Origin: Gilvibacter sediminis
GTDB lineage: Bacteria > Bacteroidota > Bacteroidia > Flavobacteriales > Flavobacteriaceae
Assembly: GCF_028561565.1 (NCBI RefSeq)
Contig: NZ_JAQQTE010000023.1
Coordinates: 124,001-188,000, forward strand
Length of the DNA: 64,000 bases
Direction of reading: 5' to 3'
In this document: positions 25,500 through 33,772 of the stretch, piece by piece
How positions within the stretch are numbered: the stretch's first letter is position 1
How the letters are laid out: each line of letters starts with the position of its first letter
Program-made: the position numbers and the translations under genes
Notes under the pieces: model-generated
Databases searched by the model: none
What the model was told of the DNA's origin: nothing
What the model saw: only the letters and a program-made list of their open reading frames with translations

Positions 25500-26168
25500 T
25501 TAAGGCTTTGTTGCTCTGAGCATATGTCGTTTGCCAGGAGGTCCATCCAAGCGTTCCACTTCAAAGCCCAGGGATTGTAGATCGCGGCGCACATCGCCTT
25601 TAGCACAATAAGAAACCCAAACACCACCTGATTTTAGCGCGTTATAGGTCTTTTCAAGGATATCACGATGCCAAAGTTCTGGCTGGACACGCGGCCCGAA
25701 GGCGTCAAAATAGACCAGATCAAATTGCTCCTGAGCCTCTAACTGATCAAAGGTGCGCTGTTGTTTTGTCAAAGTAAAAAGAGGGTCAATGGTCAGTTCT
25801 TGCTCCCAGTTCCCCCTATGCATAGCCTGAAAATCATCCAGGGGCATTTCGAGATCTTCTGGGTATCGCATGGCCTGCCACTCCTGCTCAGAAACCGGAA
25901 ATGCTTCCATACCCGTGTAATGCAGTTTTAAGTTGTGATCTTTGGCAAACCCCAAACTCAAAAGCGCATTGAGCCCTGTCCCGAATCCAAATTCCAGGAT
26001 GGATAAAGACAAAAAAGACCCCAGCGCGTGTTTGTGCTGGAGTCCTTGTTTGATAAATACGTATTTGGCCTCTGCAATGGCACCGTGTTTGGAATGATAT
26101 TGTTCATCCCAATCGGGCAATTGAATGGTCCAGGAACCGTCTCCGGTCTGGATGAGTTCTCGTTTCAC
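25500..26168 (-). CDS. mnmD: MnmD-type tRNA (mnm5s2U34) methyltransferase
   Basis: 222 residues in one Rossmann methyltransferase domain. SAM-binding LSILEFGFGTGLNALLSL and the acidic YTGMEAFPVSEQEW; the later QFDLVYFDAFGPRVQPELWHRD and GGVWVSYCAKGDVRRDLQSLGF match the methyltransferase half of E. coli MnmC, here as a stand-alone MnmD. It methylates the aminomethyl group at the wobble uridine of tRNAs. The FAD oxidoreductase half of MnmC is absent. Three bases from the DUF4920 gene stop, so the two share a transcript. Confidence 0.9.
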   Translation of the reverse strand: MKRELIQTGDGSWTIQLPDWDEQYHSKHGAIAEAKYVFIKQGLQHKHALGSFLSLSILEFGFGTGLNALLSLGFAKDHNLKLHYTGMEAFPVSEQEWQAMRYPEDLEMPLDDFQAMHRGNWEQELTIDPLFTLTKQQRTFDQLEAQEQFDLVYFDAFGPRVQPELWHRDILEKTYNALKSGGVWVSYCAKGDVRRDLQSLGFEVERLDGPPGKRHMLRATKP

Positions 26169-26171
26169 GAA

Positions 26172-26711
26172 TTATTCTTGTGGAATGGATCCTTCTTCTG
26201 CGGCTTGGGCCTCAGGCAAAAGAACCCCGCTAGAAACGATGGCCAAGGATTTTTTTGGTTCCGTGATGGCAGCGATCTCCTCTGGAGATTTTCCGTCATC
26301 TGCTGCGTAGTGCTTTAAGTCCTCTACGCTTACTTCCTCAATGAAAGCAACTCCTTCAATGATGGCGTCTTGACCGGCAATATCTTTAGGCATGAAGAAC
26401 GCATAGTCCTTGAAACGAACCATGGATTCTTCTCCGTCAATATCAACCTTCATCCAACATCCTTTCTTCTGGCAAACCGAGTTTACCTTAGAAGTGAATT
26501 TTACAGGAACAGTGTCCCCTACTTTTAAAGTTTTGGTGAATTCTGCCAAAGCGACTGGAGTCATCACTTCAGAAACAGCTACAGGAGCTCCAAAGTTTTG
26601 GAAACTCTCTTTAACTTCTTCTACAGCAATGGTTGCATCCTCTTGAGAAACTTCTGATTTACACCCTACCAAGGCTGTAGTCAGAACTAATAAAACAAAC
26701 AGATTTCTCAT
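26172..26711 (-). CDS. DUF4920 domain lipoprotein
   Basis: 179 residues from the ATG at 26711; this gives a lipoprotein signal (MRNLFVLLVLTTALVG-C17). The mature domain has the DUF4920 pattern: FTSKVNSVCQKKGCWMKVD with a C-x4-C pair, MVRFKDYAFFMPKDIAGQ, AFIEEVSVEDLKHYA. This domain is a small OB-like fold found in Bacteroidota; function is unknown. Upstream of mnmD in the same unit. Confidence 0.83.
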   Translation of the reverse strand: MRNLFVLLVLTTALVGCKSEVSQEDATIAVEEVKESFQNFGAPVAVSEVMTPVALAEFTKTLKVGDTVPVKFTSKVNSVCQKKGCWMKVDIDGEESMVRFKDYAFFMPKDIAGQDAIIEGVAFIEEVSVEDLKHYAADDGKSPEEIAAITEPKKSLAIVSSGVLLPEAQAAEEGSIPQE

Positions 26712-26768
26712 TGTTTTTTGATTTAATGATAAGCATTTAAGATAGTGCAATTTTATGAATTATTTACA

Positions 26769-26799
26769 TTTTATGTAGCGGTTTTTTTGGCTAATTTTG
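26769..26799 (+). promoter_or_regulatory. Candidate -7 promoter element of ilvE
   Basis: TAATTTTG at 26792-26799 is a full match to the -7 consensus. The -33 region at about 26769 is T-rich (TTTT) with a 19-base spacer. The ilvE start is 19 bases downstream. Confidence 0.5.
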
Positions 26800-26818
26800 C
26801 GCTTTAAACGATCCTTAC

Positions 26819-27889
26819 ATGCAGTTATCTACTTCGAAATCCCTTGAAATTACGCAAATCGCTGAGTCTAGAATAGATCAGGTTGATTTCCAGAATCTTG
26901 TATTCGGGCGTGTTTTTACGGACCATATGTTTGAGTGCGATTTTGTAGACGGTAGCTGGCAAACTCCTAAAATTAGACCTTACGGACCTTTGAGTATCGA
27001 ACCTGCCGCCAAAGTATTCCACTACGGCCAAGCAGTATTTGAGGGTATGAAAGCTTACAAGGATGAGGACGGCAACGCCTTTTTGTTCCGCCCGGAAGAC
27101 AATTTTGAGCGCATCAATAAGTCTTCAAAGCGTATGGCGATCCCAGAATTTCCGAAAGAATTCTTCTTCGAGGGTTTGGAGACCTTGTTGAGTATGGATA
27201 AAGCCTGGATCAAACCAGGGCTTGGAAACTCCTTGTATATACGTCCATTTGTTATCGCGACGCAAAACGGAGTATCGGCCTCTCCATCGGATCAATACAA
27301 ATTTATGATCATCCTCTCTCCGGCTCAGGCATACTATACGGGAGATGTCAAGGTGGTTATAGCAGAACACTTTTCTCGCGCTGCTGATGGCGGTGTAGGA
27401 GCTGCTAAAGCTGCCGGTAACTACGGTGCACAATTCTATCCAACTAACTTGGCAAAAGAAATGGGTTATCAGCAAGTGATCTGGACCGATGCCAATGAGC
27501 ACAAGTACTTGGAAGAAGCAGGAACGATGAATGTGTTTTTTAGAATAGGTGACACCCTCCTCACTGCTCCGACCAACGATAGAATTCTGGACGGGATTAC
27601 TCGTAAAAGTGTGATTCAAATTGCCAAGGACGCTGGAATTAACGTTGATGTTAGACGCGTTTTGGTGGATGAAGTTGTGGAAGCTGCCAAGAATGGAACC
27701 CTAAAAGAGATCTTTGGTGCAGGAACTGCAGCGGTAATCAGCCCTGTGAGTGGCTTCAGCTATAAAGGGGAGCAATACGATATTGCTGGCTCCGATGACA
27801 GCTACGCCAAAAGGTTCAAATCGGCCTTGATGAACATTCAGCACAACCTGGCTGATGATCCTTACGGCTGGCGCTACGCGATCAATTAA
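26819..27889 (+). CDS. ilvE: Branched-chain amino acid aminotransferase
   Basis: 356 residues, the length of class IV fold BCAT2-type enzymes. Recognised by FGRVFTDHMFECDF, YGPLSIEPAAKVFHYGQAVFEGMKAY (shown in part), the pyridoxal-lysine region AKAAGNYGAQFYPT, and the C-terminal GAGTAAVISPVSGF. Transfers the amino group between Val/Leu/Ile and 2-oxoglutarate. Single gene; its stop overlaps the convergent hydrolase gene by four bases. Confidence 0.96.
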   Translation: MQLSTSKSLEITQIAESRIDQVDFQNLVFGRVFTDHMFECDFVDGSWQTPKIRPYGPLSIEPAAKVFHYGQAVFEGMKAYKDEDGNAFLFRPEDNFERINKSSKRMAIPEFPKEFFFEGLETLLSMDKAWIKPGLGNSLYIRPFVIATQNGVSASPSDQYKFMIILSPAQAYYTGDVKVVIAEHFSRAADGGVGAAKAAGNYGAQFYPTNLAKEMGYQQVIWTDANEHKYLEEAGTMNVFFRIGDTLLTAPTNDRILDGITRKSVIQIAKDAGINVDVRRVLVDEVVEAAKNGTLKEIFGAGTAAVISPVSGFSYKGEQYDIAGSDDSYAKRFKSALMNIQHNLADDPYGWRYAIN

Positions 27890-28272
27890 GCATTTAAAAT
27901 ATCTGCAATATTGGGCTTGAAGTAATTGGGTCCTTTGAGTACTTTTCCGTCTTCTCTGTAGATGGGTTTTCCGTCTGCTCCCAATTTGCTCATATTGCTG
28001 CGTTGGATCTCTGTAAAGACCTCCTCTATTTTGTGTTGCAGGCCGTGTTCAATAATGGTCCCGCAAAGGATGTAAAGCATATCGCCCAAAGCGTCAGCAA
28101 CCTCAACTAAATCTGCGTTGTTGGCAGCTTCCAAATATTCCTCATTCTCTTCACGCATAAGTTTGTAGCGCAACAAATGTTTGTCCTCTCCCAAATGGGC
28201 CTTAGGAGCTTTTAAACTATCTAAACCAAAAGCGTCGTGAAAAGCCTGAACGGCAGCAATTTTATCTTGCAT
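27886..28272 (-). CDS. MazG/PRA-PH-like nucleoside triphosphate pyrophosphohydrolase
   Basis: 128 residues from the ATG at 28272 (MQDKIAAVQAFHDAFG); the longer frame would cross the promoter and start of the divergent gene. All-alpha NTP-PPase with REENEEYLEA and EVADALGDMLYIL, the paired acidic Mg2+-binding motifs (ExxE and ExxD). Removes pyrophosphate from nucleotides or related triphosphates. The C-terminal GADGKPIYREDGKVLKGPNY is typical for the PRA-PH-like branch. Cytosolic house-cleaning enzyme; substrate not determined. Confidence 0.87.
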   Translation of the reverse strand: MQDKIAAVQAFHDAFGLDSLKAPKAHLGEDKHLLRYKLMREENEEYLEAANNADLVEVADALGDMLYILCGTIIEHGLQHKIEEVFTEIQRSNMSKLGADGKPIYREDGKVLKGPNYFKPNIADILNA

Positions 28273-28298
28273 AATGTGGGTTCTAAGTTGTAATTTTG
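28267..28298 (+). promoter_or_regulatory. Candidate -33/-7 promoter
   Basis: TTG (28267-28269), 21-base spacer, TAATTTTG (28291-28298; full -7 match). Serves the small membrane protein starting at 28319. Confidence 0.5.
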
Positions 28299-28318
28299 TA
28301 AAAGTTAAATCTACAAAG

Positions 28319-28507
28319 ATGTTCACGACCGGACGTATTGTTTTTATAAGTTTTTTTGTCCTCGCTTTTATCTTAGCCATGATCTGGGCTTACCGCAAAG
28401 ACAAGAACCTTCACCTCAAACAATACAAGGGCGCCAAATGGATCCTGCTTGGGTTCATCCTTTTCCTACTGGCACTGCTAGGGCTTAAAGAGCTGCTAAA
28501 TCTATAG
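28319..28507 (+). CDS. Small two-helix membrane protein
   Basis: 62 residues from the ATG at 28319. Two helices (about 5-23 and 40-58) separated by a basic loop (YRKDKNLHLKQYKGAK), so both ends lie on the outside or periplasmic face by the positive-inside rule. The RK-rich loop and the ending LGLKELLNL are of a type seen in flavobacterial genomes, with no known role. A good promoter lies upstream. Confidence 0.75.
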   Translation: MFTTGRIVFISFFVLAFILAMIWAYRKDKNLHLKQYKGAKWILLGFILFLLALLGLKELLNL

Positions 28508-28587
28508 CACTAAGCCACTTCCTTAACAAATATATTGAGGATTGCAAATTGGAATTTTAACATTTGCAGCCTAACTTTTCAAAAAAA

Positions 28588-28603
28588 TACCCAGTATGGG
28601 GTA
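28588..28603. promoter_or_regulatory. NarL-like 7-2-7 inverted repeat, site 1 (also hairpin)
   Basis: TACCC-AGTATG-GGGTA, a perfect five-base inverted repeat within a 16-base 7-2-7 frame. It lies before the six-gene protease/two-component operon. A -7-like CAATTTTG starts exactly 23 bases after it (28627). The same repeat can also fold as a weak hairpin followed by GTTTTT, so it may additionally terminate the gene at 28319-28507. Confidence 0.6.
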
Positions 28604-28638
28604 TGTTTTTAGGGCTATACTATTCTCAATTTTGATAT

Positions 28639-29037
28639 ATGAAATTTAATGATCCAGCAATAAAGGAGACGATCCCTCATTTCTTACTATTCCTTATTGG
28701 AATATTAACACTCATCTATTGTTATCACCTAGCCGGTGATGTAGAGTCAACAACACCGAAGGAACAGATGCACGTATTACGCATTTTTGTAGCTTTTGGT
28801 GCAGCGGCAATATCTATCGCGCTCCCAGGCTTTATAGAAGTTGGCAACAATGCACTAAAAGCAAGAGAAGCTAAGGCTAATAAGGCTTTAGCCTATAAAG
28901 CTAAGGAAGCTGGTTCTGATGATAGCCTAGACAATATAGTTTATGAGCCAAAGTCTACTATGAGTTTAAACGTTAAAGCAGGCGGAGCCTTAGCCATCTT
29001 TGTGTTGGTGTATTTGGTACAGCCGATTGGGGGATAG
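28639..29037 (+). CDS. Small three-helix membrane protein, first gene of protease/two-component operon
   Basis: 132 residues, not recognised. Helices at about 13-32, 46-65 and 110-128. Between helix two and three lies a cytosolic or periplasmic loop rich in Ala, Lys and Glu (KAREAKANKALAYKAKEAG) with an acidic end (SDDSLDNIVYEPKST). The loop has no recognisable motif. Eight bases separate it from the protease gene. By position it could be the membrane anchor, the sensor or the substrate of the protease. The region 28.6-30.6 kb is visibly more AT-rich than its surroundings (several 60-base lines near 30% GC against about 40-45%), which points to acquisition. Confidence 0.8.
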   Translation: MKFNDPAIKETIPHFLLFLIGILTLIYCYHLAGDVESTTPKEQMHVLRIFVAFGAAAISIALPGFIEVGNNALKAREAKANKALAYKAKEAGSDDSLDNIVYEPKSTMSLNVKAGGALAIFVLVYLVQPIGG

Positions 29038-29045
29038 ATCTAGCA

Positions 29046-30179
29046 ATGACAGAAGAAAAAGCAAATAATCTGCTTCGCGAAAAGGAGGAGCAAATATTCA
29101 CTTCAGAACGAGGTAGAGTAATTTATGCAGCAGTAGTTCCTAAAAAAGGTAGTGAAATAGCCTACCAAATTGAAATTGGAATCAAGACTCCGGATGAAAC
29201 ATTTCTATTCGACACACTATCCGAAGAGTTTCCAGATGAACTCTTACGCGTTGGAATTCCTGAGCAAATCATAGCTAACTATAAAAATATTAAAAGAAGA
29301 AAAGGAACTGATGTAAACTTAATAGCGGACTTTGGAAGAGCAGAAAGGAATTTCATTAAACTTGGAAGCCCATTTGTTGACAGAGTAAATCAGGACATTT
29401 TTGACATGCTAGGATTTCCAAGTGTAAAAGATGATAATGATGAGAAGGCTAGTAAAATTACATTTAGCGGGGGATTTGAGTTTCTTGGACAGTGCTCTGA
29501 ATATCCTAATGAAAGGCACAACGTTTACAATAAGATTTGCGGAGGGATAAGTATTTCTGATATAGAACGAAGGCACACTGCTGGAACTTTGGGGTGTTTA
29601 TTCTCTTTGCAAAACTCTAATGAAGTTTATGGCATAACGAATTCCCACGTTCTACCCTATGCTGATTTTGAAGCTAACAAGGGTATTGCTCACCCAGCTT
29701 TAATGGATTCAAGAACTTCGAAGCCGAAACGTGTAATTGGCGAACTAATGGCAAAATGGGATAAAAATATTTTTGATGTTGCCATTTTTAAACTTACAAA
29801 ACCAGAAACGCCCATGGGTATTTTTGCTATTGGTGTTGGCCAAGAAGGTTTTGAAATAGGAGCGGCCGAAATAGGTCAAGTATCGGGTAAAAGTGGAAGA
29901 ACGACAAGCGTCACTTGGGGAAATGTACTTTCAAAAAACGCAGTTGTTAATTTACGCAATGGACGATTTATGCGTGACTTAATATTAACCGACACTTACT
30001 CTGACTGCGGAGACTCTGGCTCTGTGCTCTACACCGACGAACAGGAAGTAATCGGCTTAATTTTTGGCAGGAGCATGAAAAGTAAACGGGTTTTCGCAAT
30101 TAAAATGGAGAACATATTCAATTGTGGACATAAACTCATTGATGGCACTGAAATCATAATTGATAAATTTTTAACCTAA
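29046..30179 (+). CDS. Cytosolic trypsin-fold serine protease (NAL1-like)
   Basis: 377 residues with no signal peptide. The C-terminal part (about 165-370) is a chymotrypsin-fold protease with an intact triad: H201 in YGITNSHVLP, D244 in NIFDVAIFKL, and S324 in CGDSGSVLY. GTLGCLFSLQ before the His and GKSGRTTSVTWGNV before the Ser are the pattern of the NAL1-like trypsin family of plants and bacteria. The first 160 residues form a separate domain I do not recognise. Such proteases act inside the cell, which is unusual for trypsin folds. Same operon as two kinases and a NarL-type regulator; only ten bases before the next gene. Confidence 0.85.
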   Translation: MTEEKANNLLREKEEQIFTSERGRVIYAAVVPKKGSEIAYQIEIGIKTPDETFLFDTLSEEFPDELLRVGIPEQIIANYKNIKRRKGTDVNLIADFGRAERNFIKLGSPFVDRVNQDIFDMLGFPSVKDDNDEKASKITFSGGFEFLGQCSEYPNERHNVYNKICGGISISDIERRHTAGTLGCLFSLQNSNEVYGITNSHVLPYADFEANKGIAHPALMDSRTSKPKRVIGELMAKWDKNIFDVAIFKLTKPETPMGIFAIGVGQEGFEIGAAEIGQVSGKSGRTTSVTWGNVLSKNAVVNLRNGRFMRDLILTDTYSDCGDSGSVLYTDEQEVIGLIFGRSMKSKRVFAIKMENIFNCGHKLIDGTEIIIDKFLT

Positions 30180-30189
30180 ATACTATAAT

Positions 30190-30630
30190 ATGGATGTTTA
30201 TTATAATGACACCACAGGTCATTACAAAGTGTTTGACGAGAATGGAGAACACCTCACAGTAAGATTTACAAGTTGGCAAAACAACAAAGCCATGGCCTTA
30301 GAAATAATTAGTAATGGAGTCCCAGGTATGGAAATTCTACGTGTAGACGGTGTTATCGATGACTCTTGTATCAATATTGGAAAAAAGTGTAACGATCTAC
30401 AATTCAAATGGAAAAACAGTTTATCCAGTACACCAAACGGAGCAACCTTTAACATTAATAATGCTTGCGATTTCAAAGACACTCAAACTCAACTAATTCA
30501 GTATTCTGGTGCAGAAGTTTCCGATGGAACGCATAATAACCTGAATTGTGGCGATTGCTATAATCAAGCAGCCGACATACCAATTCCAGACACCGTAAAC
30601 GGCAACATACTTGTCGGTAAAAAACAGTAA
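30190..30630 (+). CDS. Small Cys-containing protein of unknown function
   Basis: 146 residues, no signal peptide, not recognised. The first half is beta-rich and hydrophilic (YYNDTTGHYKVFDENGEHLTV, read in part). Five cysteines lie in the middle and end (SCINIGKKC, NNACDF, NCGDCYN), which is uncommon in a cytosolic protein and may bind metal. The neighbours are a trypsin-fold protease ten bases upstream and a histidine kinase five bases downstream, so a role as protease substrate, inhibitor or adaptor is possible, though this is only position-based. Low GC like the protease gene. Confidence 0.72.
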   Translation: MDVYYNDTTGHYKVFDENGEHLTVRFTSWQNNKAMALEIISNGVPGMEILRVDGVIDDSCINIGKKCNDLQFKWKNSLSSTPNGATFNINNACDFKDTQTQLIQYSGAEVSDGTHNNLNCGDCYNQAADIPIPDTVNGNILVGKKQ

Positions 30631-30635
30631 GTAGA

Positions 30636-32402
30636 TTGAACAAACTGTTATCATACATCTTTTTCTTGATGAGTTTTGTTGGACTTGGCCAACAACTCGA
30701 TATCAATACAGGACTTGAATATATGCGTGATGGCCTTTTTGAAAAGGCTATCGCGCATTATCAATCCTTGGACACTGTGGGCTCGACCATAGAGCAAAAG
30801 GCGCTATGGTCCTTTTATTTAGCCGATGCCTTCAACTCTGACGACAAGCAAGATCGAGCCTATGAGCTCATGTTGCACGCTAAGGAGTTGTTCAAAAAGC
30901 TGAATGCACCCAAAGATGTCAATGATTGCAATCTGATGCTGCTCTCAATCAGAAGTCATCAAAACGATATTGTTATTGATAACTCGCCCATTCTGGAAGA
31001 AATTCAGGAGTATGTAGACACCTATAAAGATGCGGATCCTGAGATCCAGTTCAGTGTATTTCTATCCATTGGTAGCGGATATTCGGATGCCAAACTTTAC
31101 GATAAAGCTATCGCTGTTTTTGAACAGAGTTTAGCCCTCTCTACGCAATTGGGAGACTCTGCTCAAATGTCTTATGACAATATGAACATTGGTGCGATGT
31201 ATCAATCCAAAGGAGAAAATGTGAAAGCGTTGGCAAAAGCAAATGTGGCCCTTCCCTATTTACTCAAAACCAATGACATCTCTAGTATTGCAGCCAATTA
31301 CAACAATCAAGCGCGCGCCTATGACAGTCTAGGGCGGTTCCCTGAAGCCATAAAGCTCTATTTAAAAGCAGACAGTTTGGACATCAGAGAGAATCGGCGT
31401 AAAACCAAAGCGATCTTTTATGAAAACATCGGGAAGCTTTATCAAAAGATCAACGATTATGAAAAGGCGCTAGAGTATTTAAACAAGTCGTACGAGCTCA
31501 CTGAAGAAACTGATGACAGACTCCAAAGTTTAAAGATCAGTGTGGCAGACACCCGTTCCTTATTGGCGGAAGAAAAAGCAGAACGGATTATCAAGGAACA
31601 AGAATCCACCCGCAACCAAAATATTGCTTATGGCCTTGGAGGTCTATTGTTTCTGGGCACTATTATCGGCTTTCTGGTTTATCGAAACACCAAACGCAAG
31701 CAACGCATTGCAGAGCAAGAAAAGGAAATTGAGGTTCAAAAAACTGAAAAACTGCTCAAAGATCAAGAACTCAGCACCATTGATGCCATGATCGCAGGGC
31801 AGGAAAAAGAACGTCAGCGATTGGCGAGCGATCTGCACGACAGCGTGGGCGCTACCCTATCCGCAGCTAAAATGCAATTTGAGCACCTTAAAAAACATCG
31901 TGGAAAACTGGACAATGAGGAAGAGTTCTACGAGCGCACTCAAATGCTCTTGGAAGAAGCCTATACGGAAGTTCGTTCCATGGCGCATGCTAAGAACTCA
32001 GGGGTAATCGCTAAACACGGTTTGTTGCCTGCGGTAAAGAAACTAGCGCGCAACGCATCAGCAACCGGAAAATTAAGTGTAGAAGTTCAAGACTACGGCT
32101 TAGATCAACGCCTGGAAGGCTCCTTAGAGATCGCGGTGTTTAGAATAATCCAAGAGTTGGTTACCAACATCATCAAACACGCAGAAGCTTCTGAAGCCAA
32201 CATTTCACTCACCCAACATGAAGACGCTCTCAACTTAGTGGTGGAAGACAACGGAAAAGGCTTTAAAGTGGGCAAATTCACTGATAAGGACGGCATGGGT
32301 CTCGGCAGTATTGAAAAGCGTGTGGAGCATATGGAGGGCCAAATGGAAGTGGACAGCACACCGGGCAAAGGCGCAAGTGTAATCATAGACATTCCGCTCT
32401 AA
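30636..32402 (+). CDS. TPR-containing HPK7-family sensor histidine kinase
   Basis: 588 residues. The start is TTG at 30636, five bases after the previous stop; it gives a signal peptide (1-18) and no ATG fits. Residues 25-300 are periplasmic tetratricopeptide-like repeats (FEKAIAHYQSL, YDKAIAVFEQSL, YEKALEYLNKSYEL). One membrane helix follows (331-349), then a coiled coil, the HisKA_3 dimerisation domain with phospho-acceptor H401 (ASDLHDS), and an HATPase domain (VVEDNGKGF, GMGLGSI). This is the NarX/DesK class, fitting the NarL-type regulator downstream. Its last base is shared with the next start. Confidence 0.94.
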   Translation: MNKLLSYIFFLMSFVGLGQQLDINTGLEYMRDGLFEKAIAHYQSLDTVGSTIEQKALWSFYLADAFNSDDKQDRAYELMLHAKELFKKLNAPKDVNDCNLMLLSIRSHQNDIVIDNSPILEEIQEYVDTYKDADPEIQFSVFLSIGSGYSDAKLYDKAIAVFEQSLALSTQLGDSAQMSYDNMNIGAMYQSKGENVKALAKANVALPYLLKTNDISSIAANYNNQARAYDSLGRFPEAIKLYLKADSLDIRENRRKTKAIFYENIGKLYQKINDYEKALEYLNKSYELTEETDDRLQSLKISVADTRSLLAEEKAERIIKEQESTRNQNIAYGLGGLLFLGTIIGFLVYRNTKRKQRIAEQEKEIEVQKTEKLLKDQELSTIDAMIAGQEKERQRLASDLHDSVGATLSAAKMQFEHLKKHRGKLDNEEEFYERTQMLLEEAYTEVRSMAHAKNSGVIAKHGLLPAVKKLARNASATGKLSVEVQDYGLDQRLEGSLEIAVFRIIQELVTNIIKHAEASEANISLTQHEDALNLVVEDNGKGFKVGKFTDKDGMGLGSIEKRVEHMEGQMEVDSTPGKGASVIIDIPL

Positions 32403-33772
32403 TGTGGAACGATCTCACATCTAACGTCTATAGCTTTTTTACAGGAGGCTTACTTTTTTTGGTAGTTTACCACCTGATCATCTACGCGCAAAACAGAAAA
32501 TCCTACTACCTCTATTATTCGTTCTATATGCTGTGCCTGGCCTTGTATTTATTGCAATGGAATCTGGGCATGCCCAATGATATTCCCATAGCTTCTACCC
32601 GAGCCTTACTACTGTGTTTAAGTGGTGGATTCTACTTGTGTTTTGTCAATACGCTCGTAGACTTTAAAACGCTCAATCCCAAATGGAATCGCATCTTAGA
32701 CCGAGCATCTAAGATCGCTTTTGCGCTAAATGCTCCGTTAATACTGGTCTACTTTTTAGGGCCTGAGGGTTTGAATTATCAGATCATGCTGTTCAATCTA
32801 TACGCCTTGGCGTACATCATCTTTGCAGCGCGGATCTTTTATCAGCTTTACAAAATCAATACCATCTACTCGCGCTATTTGTTATTGGGATCTACATTCT
32901 ACTTTATAGGAGCCGTACTAACCTTCTTTACGAGCTTCTTCATATCTATTGCTGATTTTAGCGAGCGCTTTGGATTTCAACTGCTGAGTTTTACGGTGAT
33001 AGGCATTACCCTTGAGGCCATTGTTTTTGCTGTGATCATCGGGTATAGAAATAAGGAAACCGAACGGCTCAAATTACTCTCCGAAGAAAACGAAAAGTTA
33101 GAAGCTCAGAAGGTCATTACCCTAATGAAAGATCAAGAACTGCGAGCCATTGACGCCATGCTTACCGGGCAAGAAAAAGAGCGTCAACGCTTGGCCAGTG
33201 ACCTTCACGACAGCGTGGGTGCTACCCTATCCGCAGCTAAAATGCAGTTTGAATATTTAAACAAGCATCAAGATCAATTAGAAAACAAAGAGCAGTTCTT
33301 CACCAAAACACGAGAGCTTTTGGACAAGGCCTATCGAGACGTTCGTAGTTTTTCGCACGCCAAGAACAGTGGAGTGATGGCACAAGACGGTTTATTACCC
33401 GCCATTCATCAGCTCATAAAAACGAACTCCATTGCAGGAGCTCTTGAAATTGAATTGCAGCAGTTTGGACTCAATGACCGCTTGGACGCCACTGTGGAGA
33501 TCTCCATTTTTAGGATCATCCAAGAACTCATCACCAACGTGATCAAGCACGCCAAGGCGAGCTTTGTAAGCATCTCATTGACCAAACACGAGAACTTTTT
33601 AAGCATAGTGGTTGAAGATGATGGCCAGGGCTTTAAAGGCGATCAAAAAACATTAAAACAAGGCATGGGACTCTCCAGCATTGAGACCCGTGTGGAACAT
33701 TGGGAAGGCACTATGGAAATAGACAGTCGGCCCGGAAAAGGAAGTAGCATTTTAATAGACATACCCTTATGA
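32402..33772 (+). CDS. 7TM HPK7-family sensor histidine kinase
   Basis: 456 residues. Seven or so membrane helices at about 11-30, 36-53, 66-84, 103-120, 127-148, 158-182 and 196-215, in the manner of 7TMR-DISM receptors, but with no large extracytosolic sensor domain. A coiled coil leads to HisKA_3 with H269 (ASDLHDS) and HATPase (VVEDDGQGF, GMGLSSI). The kinase half is a close paralogue of the one encoded just upstream, so the pair arose by duplication with the sensor part swapped. Start and stop overlap neighbours (TAATG and ATGA). Confidence 0.94.
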   Translation: MWNDLTSNVYSFFTGGLLFLVVYHLIIYAQNRKSYYLYYSFYMLCLALYLLQWNLGMPNDIPIASTRALLLCLSGGFYLCFVNTLVDFKTLNPKWNRILDRASKIAFALNAPLILVYFLGPEGLNYQIMLFNLYALAYIIFAARIFYQLYKINTIYSRYLLLGSTFYFIGAVLTFFTSFFISIADFSERFGFQLLSFTVIGITLEAIVFAVIIGYRNKETERLKLLSEENEKLEAQKVITLMKDQELRAIDAMLTGQEKERQRLASDLHDSVGATLSAAKMQFEYLNKHQDQLENKEQFFTKTRELLDKAYRDVRSFSHAKNSGVMAQDGLLPAIHQLIKTNSIAGALEIELQQFGLNDRLDATVEISIFRIIQELITNVIKHAKASFVSISLTKHENFLSIVVEDDGQGFKGDQKTLKQGMGLSSIETRVEHWEGTMEIDSRPGKGSSILIDIPL

